Positions 23,121 through 35,467 of a stretch of DNA of 64,000 nucleotides are shown here, piece by piece (the stretch's first letter is position 1; each line of letters opens with the position of its first letter). The translations under genes and the position numbers were made by a program. This DNA is from Dillenia suffruticosa. Its lineage: Eukaryota; Streptophyta; Magnoliopsida; Dilleniales; Dilleniaceae. The DNA lies in NCBI GenBank assembly GCA_033439265.1, contig JAVTVX010000021.1:13109001-13173000 (forward strand), given 5' to 3'. The notes under the pieces are model-generated. The model worked only from the letters and a program-made list of their open reading frames with translations, ran no database searches and was not told where the DNA came from.

Positions 23121-25009
23121 TCCCTTGTGAGAGGAGGCCCACATAGATTGTTTCCCATAAAGCTAGAAGGATCTAAGCCTTCAAGCTGAGTGCTAGATGG
23201 TATTTCCCCTGATAAGAAGTTGTGGGACAAGTTCAAGTGGCTTAAGAAGGTCAGATTTGAAAGATCAGCAGTACCCGTATTCTGAGAGCATGGGTAATGG
23301 ACCATGAAGTAGGTTGGAGTAAGGGTAAAAGCTGTAGTAAGGAACATTGCTGCGAATTATGTTTGGGACTTGGCCATAGATTTTATTTTCAGCAAGACTG
23401 AAATATTAGAAGTTGCACTCATATTCCAAAACCACATAGGAGCACTATTTGATATTTCAGTGTTAGCTATGTCTAAGGAGGTAAGCTCCTTTTGTGATGG
23501 AAGCCACTAGGGGAATTGCGGGCCCATTTCCATCCACTCACAGATAGTCTGTGAAGACCAACATGAGGAACCCAAGCACGACTCACATTTAATATCAAAG
23601 AGTTTTCCGCTGCTAATAGCACTTTCAAATTGGAGAGATTGTTGAGTTGAACTTCAGACACAATTCCTTTCGGTTTATTTATCCAATAAAAAGGGTTTCC
23701 AGCCGTGAATTGTGCCAAAAACTTTGGGGATTAGATCCATTAAGATGATTTTCATTTAAATATAATACCCTAAGGAGATCAATCGTCCTATGCAATCAGG
23801 AATAGGACCCGAAATTGAGATATTTCCAAGATCCAATTCTTGAAGATTTATATGATCTAGATTATCAGAAATACATTTACCTACTAAACTTTCAAAAACC
23901 TCTGATGCACTCCCCCCAATACTATTAGAATACAAATAGATAACCTTCAAATGGAAAAGTTTCGACATGGACTTTGGTATAGGCCCTTTCATGTTATTCT
24001 ATGAAATGCTAAGAAAGTCTAGATGAGTGAAATTCTGGAACTAATCTGACATTGTGGAATCAAATTTATTATTATTCAAACAAAGATAGGAAAACTGAGT
24101 CAAGTTTTTTAGACTGATTGGAATAAGACCTTCAAAATTATTCGAACCTAAATTTAGGGACACAAGATTATGGAGAGTGTAAATCCAGGTTGGAACTGAA
24201 GGGGCAAAGAAGTTGCCGGAAATATCAAGAATATTAAGTGAAGAAGAAAAATTGAGAGTATGAGGCGAAGAAGAAGAGAAATTGAGCAGTTTACAACTTG
24301 ACAACCGCAACTCAAGCAAAGAAGAGAATGAATTCATTACCTGTAGCCAGTTAGTTACATGGCTAAGATCCACCCCATCCAGCTCTAGTCGTGTCTAAGG
24401 GAGGCCCAAAAGCCACAGAAGATTGTTATTGTTAAATGTTAGATCATCATACGGGGCAAGGCCGAGGGAGTGCAAATTTGAGAGATTTCCAATTTGAGAA
24501 GAAATAATACCTCCGAAACCCGCCTGAGATAGATTGAGAAGTTGTAAACTCACCAAAGAGCCGATGAAGGTAGGAATTGAAGTTCCTCCAAAATCATTGT
24601 AGCCAAGGTCCAGGATCCTTAGATGGTTCAAATGCTGCAAAGAAGGATTGATGTTACCGCCCAGTTTGGTCCTTTCATAAGCCTCTTGTTCAGCATCACT
24701 TAAATACGTGGCCGAAGCATCAGGTGGAGTATTAGCAAGACGAAGCTCAAGTACATGGCCAGTGAAGTTGTCGCATACAACACCAGCCCACTTACAACAA
24801 TCAAGTTCATCAGCGGCATTCCAAGAGGAGAGTCGATGAGAACGATCTACGTGTTCCATCTTGAAGTTCAACAGAGCCTCTCTTTCACTTCCAATGCACA
24901 ACAAATTGTCGTTCAGTCCTCTGCCAGCTTCCTCAGTGGAACGGGGATTGATGCCGCTCATTAATGTGAGCAGAACACCAACAAGGGAAAGAAATGTTAC
25001 CCATTTCAT
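22349..25009 (-). pseudogene. A2: A-type LRR-RLP pseudogene
   Basis: Start at 25009 (MKWVTFLSLV...) with a good signal peptide and LRR N-terminal cap. The frame is broken by at least two nonsense codons (near 24396 and 24042) and two 1-base losses (near 23773 and 23527). An internal deletion of several LRRs, the island and most C-terminal LRRs joins AGATTTGA to AAGATCAGCA near 23265. The end encodes acidic sequence, a membrane helix (GFVVGFWCVMG) and a tail stopping at SNM, and is tandemly duplicated. The TATA element at 25102-25109 is changed to CATAAATA. All of this says long-dead gene. Closest visible relatives are A5 and A6. Confidence 0.93.
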
Positions 25010-25329
25010 ACTGCTTTTTCCTGAAATCGGTATCATACCGAGTAGAATAATATCAAGTGTACGAAGGCCTTTTGTTTGGGAGAGAGCGGAGAGTAGAAGA
25101 CTATTTATGGGAGAAGCGAGACCTGAATTCTTGATTTTTCTACATGTAAACATCAGGGACACTTGACCGAAACCCCCATTTGATTGGTGCAGGATACCAA
25201 TTCAGAAAAACAGAACTAAAGAAAACCAAGGATATTCTATTTACGTCAACTTTTTTCCTTTTTCCTTTTTCCTTTAACGTCCATGACATGAGCTAGAAAA
25301 ATGTGGAAGAAATGCAAGAGATAATGACT

Positions 25330-26088
25330 AAAAATTGAGAGTATGAGGCGAAGAAGAAGAGGACTTGAGCAGTTTACAACTTGACAACCGCAACTCAAGC
25401 AAAGAAGAGAATGAATTCATTACCAGTAGCAAATTAGTTACATGGCGAAGATCCCATCCAGCTCTAGACGTGTCAAAGGGAGGCCCAAAAGCCATAGAAG
25501 ATTGTTATTCCTAAATGTTTGATCATCATACGAGGCAAGGCTGAGAGAGTGCAAATTTGATAGATTTCCCATTTTAGAAGGAAAAATACCTCCGAGACCA
25601 GCCCGAGATAGATTGAGATGTTGCAAACTCACCAAAGAGCCGACGAAGGTAGGAATTGAAGTTCCTTCAGAATCATTGTAGCTGATGTCCAGGACCCTTA
25701 GATGGTTCAAATGCTGCAGAGAAGGATTGATGTTACCGCGTAGTTTGGTCCTTTCATAGGCCTCTTGTTCAGCCTCACTTATATAGGTGGCCGAAGCATC
25801 AGGTGGAGTATTAGCAAGACTAAGCTCAAGTACATGGCCAGTGAAGTTGTCGCATACAACACCAGCCCACTTACAACAATCAAGTTCATCAGCAGCATTC
25901 CGAGAGGAGAGTCGACGAGAACGATCTGCGTGTTCCATCTTGAAGTCCAACAGAGCCTGTCTTTCACTTCCAATGCACAACACATTGTTGTTCAGTCCTC
26001 TGCCAGCTTCCTCAGCGGATCAGGGATTGATGCTGCTCATTAATGTGAGTAGAACACCAATGAGGGAAAGAAATGTTACCCGCTTCAT
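25330..26088 (-). pseudogene. A3: N-terminal fragment of an A-type LRR-RLP
   Basis: Start at 26088 (MKRVTFLSL), but a TGC-to-TGA change puts a stop right after the signal peptide (SINP*). The following frame, 25438-25983, still reads as LRR cap (CIGSERQALLDF, CCKWAGVVC) and the first LRRs. The fragment ends near 25330 inside an LRR. About 110 bases of unrelated pyrimidine-rich filler (25225-25329) separate it from the A2 promoter. Its own promoter is missing: near 26147-26152 the leader joins directly to sequence that lies about 220 bases further up in A1. Confidence 0.9.
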
Positions 26089-26989
26089 ATTGCTTTTTCC
26101 TGAAATCAGTATCATACGGAGTAGTATAATATCAAGTGTAAGAAGACCTTTTCCAATCAAACTATTTTTTGTCGTTCATTTGAAATTATATTTGGTTTTA
26201 CCCTTTTCTACTCTCTATTTTGAGATAATTTTTCCAAACTTACCATATCGGTTTTAATTTTTCTCGCATTATATCTAGCCATGCCTACACTGTAACATCA
26301 AGTTGAAACTTTCAAATGTAGGGAGTTGTGTTTAGTGCGCGCCCTTGGGCACATGTTAGCAAAATGGTGATGATGATGAGCTTGGACCGGTCCACTGATA
26401 ACGTTGTGAGAGAATTTTTTTTTTTTTTTTTAATTCCTTTACCACTAATAACATGATAGATTCAAATTCGAACAACTATAATATCCAATTTAAGAATTAA
26501 TTCTTTCGGTATCTATTTTTTATTTTCAAGATTCAAAATGAATTAGTTGATTTTTAGATATCGATAATCGAGTAAAAAAATTCTCTAACATAACTTCAAA
26601 ATTATAAAATTAAAATATATATAATATTTATTTTTGATTATTTTCAGATTATTCCCAATCTAGAAATCTAATAAATGATGTTAGCATCAGGAAGAACAAT
26701 CACACCTATTGTAATTAGTTTGAAATAATTTGATTCAACACTAGCTAATTCAGTAATTATTTATTAATATCTTTTAAATAAATTTTGAATTTGAATTTTA
26801 TGTATTGTGAAAATAGAATTATAGAATTTTATCATTTAAGAATTCAACTATTATCACATTAAATTTAGTTTGAGTTAAAGTGATTATCGGATACTATTGG
26901 TTTATAAAAAAAAAATAATTTTATTTATCAAATTCTTATAAAAAATTTGAAAGATATTAAAGTGAAACAATTGAGGCTTTAATTTGAGT
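26089..26989. other. AT-rich spacer upstream of A3, duplicated at 35690-36404
   Basis: 26330-26960 is collinear with about 35690-36404 (both begin GTGTTTAG... GCGC(C/A)CTTGGGCA). It is extremely AT-rich with no coding potential. It marks the left edge of the X-A4 block, which is repeated as X-A5. Confidence 0.55.
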
Positions 26990-27045
26990 AGGCCTGGGCA
27001 CATATGCAACCCTCCAGTCTTAAAGCGAAACAGGGGGGCGAGTCT

Positions 27046-27098
<53 letters not shown>

Positions 27099-28080
27099 AT
27101 TGCTTGATTGTGATTGGACAATCAATCCGAGGGGGTTAATTGCTGAACTTTCTTCAAATGTCGGAACCTATTTCACTCTCGTTTCTTCTTGAATTCCTCC
27201 TCTTCTTCTTGTTGGCCCGGAGAGTGTTTACACGAACAACCCACTACTCAATCTCATTTTCACTGCTTTCATTGTCGAAGCTTTTCTCTCTCTCCACAAT
27301 TCTCGCTTTTTCCTCTGCATTTTCGCCCATTCCCTCCATCGCTTCTTCGGCTCTTCTTCTCCTCCTTTTTGCCTCCTCAATCGGTACGCAATTAAGAATT
27401 TCTCTGTTTTTGATTTGTTTGAGCTTGCGGGTATTTTTTAAGGAAATTTATGGGTATAATTTCGGGTTTTCTTTTTTTTTTTTTTAATGCAAAATTAAAC
27501 CAAATATTGGATAGAACCATGATTTGATTTTGCTATGAATAGGGTTCCTAGAATATTATGAAACAAACTAGGAATTATGCAGGCAGTTACGCTAGGAAAA
27601 CCCGACCCTCTGGTGTGCATTGTTTTGATAGATTAGTCTTACAAGTAGAAAAGGAAGATCAAGGGAAACCCTAAAAAAAAATTGCAGTTCTTGTAACTTG
27701 TCATAACCCAAAATTTTGCAGGTCAATTATAAGTCTTTCCCGAATGAACATAGGAGACATCTATTCAGTCCCTAGGAAACCATTGCTGGGTACTTTTACT
27801 TCAAATTTGTTTCTTAATTATGATTTTTAACGGGAATATAGACTTGAATTAGACGATTAAAGCATTTAAGGGCCATGGAAGATTTACTCTTAAAAGATTC
27901 AAGTCAATATAAATTGATTTTGTTCTCGTTGGGATAGCCTAATGATACAAATTCTCTTTTCCCATATCCATGTTCAAATATTTATACAACCAAAAAATAA
28001 ATAAATTGATTTTAAAATACAAACTTCAATCTGATCTGTTGGCAACCCCTTCGAATGGGTGTGTGAAATATATCCAAATG
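26990..28080 (+). other. Block X copy 1: possible first exon plus intron of an unrelated gene
   Basis: Collinear with 37075-38160; its 3' half recurs at 57165-57680. It starts with a long AG run (27049-27090), then a TC-rich leader-like segment that ends CCTCAATCG followed by GTACGCA (donor candidate at 27384). A good acceptor, AAAATTTTGCAG, ends at 27721. This looks like a plus-strand 5' UTR exon, an intron and the start of a second exon, carried along with the RLP duplication. Copy 1 lacks about 90 bases present at 37710-37816. The frames 27140-27487 are Leu/Ser-rich and not recognisable. Product unknown. Confidence 0.45.
27049..27091. repeat. (AG)n microsatellite in block X
   Basis: About 21 AG units. 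The same place in copy 2 (37134-37150) has only a short GA tract, so the run has expanded here or contracted there since the duplication. Confidence 0.92.
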
Positions 28081-28899
28081 TATTCTTTTGGTCATTATCT
28101 GCATGACAAGAAAATAATATAGAAATTGCAATTGTAATAAATGCTGTTGTTAAAAAGGAAATGTGGGATCGAGTTCGTCAGAGCAGCTATAGCCATCAAA
28201 ACGTGGCGTTCGGATTTTCCTATTGTTCCACGTCGTTTATCATCCTGTTGGTGGTTGAAAAAGCAGCGTTCTCTCTTCACACTTAAACGGCATCGTTTGG
28301 TTGTTGAAAGAAATGCCGTTTGGCAACAACCTGTTAATAAATTTCTACACTAGAGGCTCTGGGTGCTCTTTCTCTCTTTACTCGTTCCTACATGCTTCAA
28401 TCATTGTTAATAATTTTTGGCAAATTTCTACTCAGAATTTTTTTAATTATTTCTTATAAAGGGAGTTTCAATTACCTTTATTTGAAAAATGCCCGCACAG
28501 AATATGTGAAACTGATTTCTGATTTTTTTCTTTTTATTTCTATTCTCAAATAACACAAAGATGCTTACTTATTTTCATGAAATATTAGATTATAGGATTT
28601 ATTTGGTGATGTCTACCCAATGTTTGTTGCTAATTTATAATCACCTAATTCAGGGCTACTTTTAGAAGGAAATGGTTCTTCATATGCATACAAATATTCT
28701 CAATTACATGTGCAGTATTTGGGGCCAGATTCTATATGTGTATGAACAGAAGAGTAAGGCATACTTGTGGTGCTTATAATAGAAAAAACAAAAGAAGATT
28801 AAGAAAAGGAAAAGGTTGGCTGAAGCCAATATACACCAATTATTTCTCACGTAAGGGGGAAGAAGTAGAAACCGACACCTAAAGAGACATAAGGGTACA
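28081..28899. other. A4 3' flank
   Basis: The A-type 3' module with AAACGGCATCGTTT at 28285-28298, a TTTCTCTC leader-like run and AT-rich sequence up to the stop of A4. Nearly collinear with 38190-39063 and 11170-12132. No coding region. Confidence 0.6.
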
Positions 28900-31860
28900 T
28901 TATTCGGAGTCATGCCAACACTTACTTACACTCAATTCCATATTGGAAAGCTTCTCCCACATGTGATCCAAGAACCTGAAATAGCTCAATCTCCAAGATT
29001 TCTTGAACAATATAGGACCCATGACACCCCAAAACCCCACCACGAATCCCCACCCCATACCCAAATAAAACCATACTGAGATTATTTCATTGCCGTCTTC
29101 ATTATCTGGAGCATTTTCAGCAGATGGTGGTGCTGCAGTACCAGGGGTGCCACAATCCCTTGTGAGAGGAGGCCCACATAGATTGTTTCCCATAAAGCTA
29201 GAAGAATCTAAGCCTCTAATCTGAGTACTAGATGGTATTTCCCCTGATAAGAAGTTGTGGGACAAGTTCAAGTGGCTTAAGAAGGTCAGATTTGATATGC
29301 TTGGTGGTATTTCACCAGAAAGGTGATTCCATGAAAGATCAAGAGATTCTAATAAGCTCATATCACCAAGCTTCTGTGGGATTGTTCCCTGAAAATAATT
29401 TCGTGATAAATTTAATCCCTGTAATGCGACAAGATCCATTAATTCAATGGGTATCTCTCCTGATAAATTATTGCTCGAGAGGTCCATGTAAATCACAAGA
29501 CCAAGAGTGTATGCATATAGAACATCCATTCCTTTTGTCACAACTTGTAACCCATCTCCATACGATGAATCAGGATAAATGGATGTTGAGTTTTGCCTAA
29601 AGGTCATGGCTGTAAAGTTCTTGAAACAGGTTGGAATTTCTCCAGAAAAATTGTTATGCGCAATGTCCAAGATTTGAAGAGAAGTCAGGTGACACAGCAC
29701 CTTGGGAATTTGGCCTTCAAATCCATTTGAGTGAATGGAGAGAAATCTTAGGTTTACAAGACTTTTCCCAATCCATGTAGGTAGTTTTCCTGTAAAGGAA
29801 TTCATACGAAGATCAAGAGTCTTCAAGCCTGAACAATTTTGCAAAGACTGGGGTAGCCCCCCAGAGAGGCTATTATTCTCAAGGTGCAATGAGTTGAGAT
29901 TACTTAAGTATCCCACTGAGCTTGGAATTCGGCCCGAGAAAAAATTGTCATGCATCCAGACATAGCGTAGCCGTGGCCAATCCACCCAACAATCAGGAAT
30001 TTCTCCAGACAAGATATTGTTGTGAAGACTCAAACAAACAAGCCTATATTGTTCCTCCATTCTGTGACAAATGACGTGAGCAATATCTCCAAAAAAAGAG
30101 TTGTTTGAAAGATCAGCTAAAAAAGTATTTGGAGAGAGAATAGGTAATGGACCATGAAATTGGTTGGAGGAAAGGTCAAAGCCGGAGCCAGGAACATTGC
30201 TGCGGATTATGTTTGGGACTTGGCCATAGATTTTATTTCCAGAAAGACTGAAGTATTGGAAGTTTGCACTCATATTCCAAAACCACATGGGAACATTATC
30301 TGAAATTCCAGTGTTAGATATGTCTAAGGAGGTAAGCTCTTTTTGTGTTTGAAGCCACGGGGGGAATTGCGGGCCCATTTTCCATCCACTCACATCTAGC
30401 CGGTGAAGAGCAAAATGAGGAACCCAATCACGACTCACATTTAATATCATAGAGTTTTCGGCTGCTGATAGCACTTTCAAATTGGAGAGATTGGTGAGCT
30501 GAACTTCAGACACAATTCCTTCCAACTTATTTTGTCCAACAAAAAGGGATTCCAACCGTGAAAGGTGCCAAAGACTCTCAGGAATAGATCCATTAAGCAG
30601 ATTTTCATTTAAATATAGTACCCTCAAGGAGGTCAATCGTCCAATGCAATCAGGAATAGGACCAGAAATTGAGATATTTCCAAGATCCAATTCTTGAAAA
30701 TTTATGAAATGTAGATTATCATATGTGCATTTGCCTACTAAACTTTCAAAAACCTCCGATGCACTCCCCCCGATACTGTTAGAATACAGATAGATAACCC
30801 TCAAATTGAAAAGGTTCGACATGGATTTTGGTATTGGCCCTTTCATGTTATTCCACGAAATACTAAGAAACTCTAGTCGGGTGAAATTCTGGAACCAATC
30901 CGGTATTGTGGAATTAAATTTATTATTATCCAAATAAAGATAGGTAAGCTGAGTCAAGTTTTTTAGACCGACTGGAATGACACCTTCAAAATTATTCGAA
31001 CCTAAATTTAGGGACACAAGATTATGGAGAGTGTAAATCCAGTTTGGTATTGAAGGGCCAAAGAAGTTGCCGGAAATATCAAGAATATTGAGTGAAGAAG
31101 AAAAGTTGAGAGTATGAGGTGAAGAAGAAGAGGACTCGAGCAGTTTACAACTTGACAACCGCAACTCAACCAAAGAAGAGAATGAATTCATTACCTGCAG
31201 CCAGTTAGATACATGGCTAAGATCCACCCCATCCAACTCTAGTCGTGTCAAAGGGAGGCCCAGAAGCCATAGAAGATTGTTATTCTTAAATGTTAGATAA
31301 TACGATGCAAGGCCGAGAGAGTGCAAATTTGAGAGATTTCCAATTTGAGGAGGAATAATACCTCCAAAACCAGCTTGAGATAGATTGAGATGTTGCAAAC
31401 TCACCAAAGAGCCGATGAAGGTAGGAATTGAAGTTCCTCCAAAATCATTGTAGCTGAGGTCCAGGACCCTTAGATGGTTCAAATGCTGCAGAGAAGGATT
31501 GATGTTACCGCCTAGTTTGGTCCTTTCATAAGCCTCTTGTTCAGCATCACTTGTATACGTGGCCGAAGCATCAGGTGGAGTATTACCAAGACGGAGCTCA
31601 CGCACATGGCCAGTGAAGTTGTCGCAAACAACACCAGCCCATTTGCAACAATCAAGTTCATCGGCAGCATTCCAAGAGGAGAGTCGATGAGAACGATCTA
31701 TGACTTCCTTCTTGAAGTTCAACAGAGCCTCTCTTTCGCTTCCAATGCACAACATGCTGTCGTTCGGTGCTCTGTCAGCTTCCTCAGCAGAGCAGGGATT
31801 GATGCTGCCCATTAATGTGAGCAGAACACCAACAAGGGAAAGAAATGTTGCCCGTTTCAT
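28900..31860 (-). CDS. A4: LRR receptor-like protein, EIX2/HcrVf type, intact
   Basis: Intronless, 986 residues from the Met at 31860; the frame is open seven codons further up, but 31860 begins the signal peptide MKRATFLSLVGVLLTLMGS and matches A5. It has the same domain order as A1: LRR cap (CIGSEREALLNFK, CCKWAGVVC), acidic insert, LRR array, island (QNSTSIYPDSS...VVTKGMDVLY), four LRRs, Cys cap, acidic spacer, membrane helix with GMGWGFVVGFWGVMG, and a basic tail ending SKCWHDSE. The last 13 residues follow a GAA where A5 and A2 have a TAA stop. The body is very like A1 and A5, while the N-terminus is like A5. It should be a plasma-membrane immune co-receptor-dependent RLP; no ligand can be inferred. 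The TATA element is TATAAATT. Confidence 0.93.
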   Translation of the reverse strand: MKRATFLSLVGVLLTLMGSINPCSAEEADRAPNDSMLCIGSEREALLNFKKEVIDRSHRLSSWNAADELDCCKWAGVVCDNFTGHVRELRLGNTPPDASATYTSDAEQEAYERTKLGGNINPSLQHLNHLRVLDLSYNDFGGTSIPTFIGSLVSLQHLNLSQAGFGGIIPPQIGNLSNLHSLGLASYYLTFKNNNLLWLLGLPLTRLELDGVDLSHVSNWLQVMNSFSSLVELRLSSCKLLESSSSSPHTLNFSSSLNILDISGNFFGPSIPNWIYTLHNLVSLNLGSNNFEGVIPVGLKNLTQLTYLYLDNNKFNSTIPDWFQNFTRLEFLSISWNNMKGPIPKSMSNLFNLRVIYLYSNSIGGSASEVFESLVGKCTYDNLHFINFQELDLGNISISGPIPDCIGRLTSLRVLYLNENLLNGSIPESLWHLSRLESLFVGQNKLEGIVSEVQLTNLSNLKVLSAAENSMILNVSRDWVPHFALHRLDVSGWKMGPQFPPWLQTQKELTSLDISNTGISDNVPMWFWNMSANFQYFSLSGNKIYGQVPNIIRSNVPGSGFDLSSNQFHGPLPILSPNTFLADLSNNSFFGDIAHVICHRMEEQYRLVCLSLHNNILSGEIPDCWVDWPRLRYVWMHDNFFSGRIPSSVGYLSNLNSLHLENNSLSGGLPQSLQNCSGLKTLDLRMNSFTGKLPTWIGKSLVNLRFLSIHSNGFEGQIPKVLCHLTSLQILDIAHNNFSGEIPTCFKNFTAMTFRQNSTSIYPDSSYGDGLQVVTKGMDVLYAYTLGLVIYMDLSSNNLSGEIPIELMDLVALQGLNLSRNYFQGTIPQKLGDMSLLESLDLSWNHLSGEIPPSISNLTFLSHLNLSHNFLSGEIPSSTQIRGLDSSSFMGNNLCGPPLTRDCGTPGTAAPPSAENAPDNEDGNEIISVWFYLGMGWGFVVGFWGVMGPILFKKSWRLSYFRFLDHMWEKLSNMELSVSKCWHDSE

Positions 31861-31955
31861 TTTGCTTCTTCCTGAAATCATTATCTTACCGAGGAGAATA
31901 TTATCAAGTGTAAGAAGGCCTTTTGTTTTGGGAGAGTGAGTGAAGTGTAGAAGCC

Positions 31956-32040
31956 AATTTATAGGAAAAAGGAGACCCGAATTCTTGATTTTTCTACCGT
32001 AAACATCTGGGACACTTGACAGAAACCCCTATTTGATTGG
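31956..32040 (-). promoter_or_regulatory. A4 core promoter
   Basis: TATAAATT at 31956-31963 (minus strand), about 96 bases before the ATG, followed by a pyrimidine-rich leader. The CCAAT box is at 32036-32040, beside CAAATA where the other A copies have CAAATG. The TATA element differs from A1 and A5 by one base at its last position. Confidence 0.65.
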
Positions 32041-33621
32041 TGCAGGATACCAATTCAGAGAAACAGAACTAAAGTAACCCCCAATTTTCATGCCCATTTT
32101 TTTCATCATTACTCTTTTTTTTTCCTCCCCTTTCCAATCAAAGTTTTTTATGAACTATTGTGTTTGGTTCATATGGAACTATATTGGGTTTTGTCTTTTT
32201 CTACCCTTGAGATTGTTTTTCCAAACTTACCCAAGTATCAGTTTTAATTTTTTTCAAATTATATCGAATTGAGTTCAATTATGTATAAATCACTCTAATA
32301 TCAAGTTGAAACTTTCAAATGCAGGGAGTTAGGATTGAGTTGATAATACATATTTAAATATCAATTTACCTAAAAGTTTTTAAGTATCATACATAAGAGA
32401 CTATATATGTTTATGTATAAATCACTCTTATTCATTTATTTGGTATAAAATACACATAAGTGGTAACACTTGAAACAGACTGCTACCTATTTATCTTCAA
32501 AGTCCTTTGTCAGTTTTTCGAAACTCAACTAACAACTGTATTGTATCCCTCAAATGTTTTGTTAATAGTTTAATTATCATCTCCCGTGTAAATTACCAGT
32601 TTCAATCATCATCTTGCCACATTTGACCCGAAACCCCACCCAAGTCAATGGTCAGTCTTTGCCCCACGTAGCACACACGGCAGGACTTTTCAATCCCAGG
32701 CGTATCACTCAATGTGATGCTGCCCATTTTCTTGTTGAGACTTCGCATGATTTAAATGTCTGCCCAATGGGAAAAAGCTAATGAGAAGTTGTCGTAATAA
32801 AATTTTAGTGAAAGCAATGTTAGAAAGAAAAAAAGATGATGTAATATTTCTATCTCCACAGATGCCGCTTGGTATCATGCCCCTTTTTTAGTTTATTTTC
32901 AAATCTAAATTTTATTACTTAAAAAAAAATTACAAAAAGAAGGAGAGGAACACTAAGCCAGCCAAGGTCATATTTGAGACAAACATAAAGAAAATAAATG
33001 CAATTTTTGTATAATTCCTTTTTCACCATTCTTCAAACTTTTGGTGTCAATTTTAATATAAGTGCCAAATTAAAGATAAGGGCATCTAGTTGGGTTGATC
33101 TTTTTATTTGTGTTTTCTAGAGCTTGTCCCACAGCTCATTAATTGTTCAAAACTAAATTAATGAGTTTGGGAGTCATATTTGCGTTATAGATTGAAAAGT
33201 ATTTCCGCCAATTACGCTGCCAACTTTGATGTGGACCGCCATGGACTTCGACTGTTGCTAAGCAATAGTCTCAAAATTCCAGGGAGAGTTCCCCCGATTT
33301 AAGATATGGGCTGATATTTATTTTCTTTATATAAAGTTTCTTTGTCAATGGGTCAAGAAAATAATTAAAAAATTAAAATTTTTGATCTATTCTTAAAAGT
33401 TAAATATTAAGATAAAAAAATTAATTTTTATAATATATTACTCCATTACTCTGTTACTCCCACAGGTTCCAAGGATCTAAAATATGACGATCTCCGTTAT
33501 ATTAACTATGTATTAACCCTATTGTTAACTATGTTATCACTTTAATCCCTCCTTTTAGGTTAGGGATGAAATAGTATAAAAATTTTAAAAATAATAAAAA
33601 TTGAAAAATAAAAACATAAAA

Positions 33622-33662
<41 letters not shown>

Positions 33663-35467
33663 TAGAGTTATCATCTCCATCACATGCGCCATTGTCTATT
33701 ATTCTATTTCTCAAACCTCTTGATCTATCACCATCACCCCCACTATTCCAAACTTCAAAATGTGATGGTCAAAAGATAAGGATCAAACAGTTTCTTATAT
33801 TGTAGAATTGGATTTCTTTTCCTTTAAATCAATCTCAAATTCAAAGGTTTAATAAGGCAGGATGACAAAGGGGACGTTTGATGTTTATGTAGAAATCACA
33901 CTTTTCATTTATTTGGTATAAAATACACATAATTTGTAACACTCGAATCAAACCGCCACCTCTTTATCTTCAAAGTCCATGGTCTGTTTTTCCAAAGACA
34001 ACTAACGACTGCATTGTATCCCTCAATGCTTTGCTAACAGTTCAAAACCCCGCCCAAGTCAATGGTTAGTCTTTCCCCAACATATAGCGCGCACGGCAGG
34101 AGTTTTCAAATGGTCAGTCTTTCACCAACATAGCACCCACGGCAGGAGTTTTCAGTCTTTCCCCAACGTATCACTCGCACATTTTCTTGTTGAGACTTCT
34201 CATGATTTAAACATCTGCCCAATGGTAAAAGGCTGACGAAAAATTGTCGTAATAAAATTTTAGTGAAAGCAATGTTAAAAAGGAAAAAAAAAAAAAGGAT
34301 GATGTAAAATTTCAATCTCCAAATATACCACTTCGTATTATTTTCAAATCTAAATTTTATAATTTAAAACAAAAAATTACAAAAAAATATAAATTTTAAG
34401 ATTGACAAAACAGTGTGAAATTTGTAAATGAAATCAAGTTTGTGGAATTTATTTAACTTTATTTTTAAAAGACTTTTTTATCCTAATTACTTTTAAAGAG
34501 AAGAAATTTAAGCTTAATTAATATAAATACTCATAAATGAATTCTACATTTTACTTTTGTTGTTTTAAGAATAAATTAAAATTTGACATTTTCTTTTTTA
34601 TTCTAAAACTTAAATAAACTCCGTAGTTTAGTTTATTTCTCCTTTTTTATTTAATTTCAAGATGTTAATTTTTTTTTTAGCTTTTTTTTTCCTCATTTGG
34701 AGTTTTGTTTTCTTTCCAATCCTAATTAAAAAAACAGAGGAACCCAAGCCAACCAAGGTCATATTTGAGAACAATATAAAGAAAATAAGTGCAATTTTTG
34801 TATAATTCCTTTTTCCCCATTCTCTAAACTTTTGGTGACAATTTTAATATAAGTCTCAAATTCAAGTGTTTCGTCAAACATTATCTAGTTTAAATACCCA
34901 ATTCACATAAGTCTTTAAGGTATACCCTTTTCGTAGCTCATGTATTCTTGCTAAATGTGTTAATTTCCTGGGGGTGGGTCTACTGACGTTTTGTTTTGTT
35001 CGTATGACCATTTTTTTATAAATAGAAAGAATCGATTTCGAAACTTTTTATAAGAGAATAGAAAACAATTACAGTTAAGTTACAATTTATTGGCGTTCAC
35101 ACGGCTGTTGTCCCCGCAGCTCACGCATATGGCTTGACTGCAGCATCAAAAGCGTCTGTGAGAAGCAAGGGAAGGGCATATGTGAGAAGTAATGAGTTTG
35201 GGAGCGATATTTGCGTTATAGACTACGCCAAGAATCTTCACCTAAACTTTGAAATGGACCGCTATGGACTTCGACAATTGCCAGCAATAGTCTCAAAATT
35301 CTAGTGAGAGATTCACCGATTTAAGATATGGGCTCTTTTTTTTTTTAATAAAGTTTCTTTATCAATCGTTCCAGAAATTAATAAAAAATTAAAATATAAA
35401 TTAAGATATAAAATAAAATAAAAATAAAAATAAATTAAGTTGAAAAGCTCAAACCCGATTCAGTTTC
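32041..35467. other. A4 distal 5' flank, internally tandem-duplicated
   Basis: No gene. The segment beginning TATTTGGTATAAAATACACATAA appears at about 32435 and again at about 33912, and the later landmarks recur in the same order (TTTGCGTTATAGA at 33180 and 35209), so roughly 1.4-2 kb was duplicated in tandem. Spaced TCTTTC(C/A)CCAACAT motifs are at 34072-34171. A TA run lies at 33627-33659. The region 34420-34650 recurs inverted at 59040-59250. Confidence 0.6.
33627..33659. repeat. (TA)n microsatellite
   Basis: About 16 AT/TA units in the A4 distal flank. Runs occur at the corresponding place in the A1 flank (about 17128-17148), the A5 flank (45296-45309) and the A6 flank (55359-55389) with different lengths. 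Confidence 0.9.

Noticed and set aside
27140-27487. Leu/Ser-rich plus-strand frames in block X (27140-27487, 37160-37501)
   Set aside because: They come from a TC-rich leader-like segment. Frames change between the two copies and no stable protein is kept.
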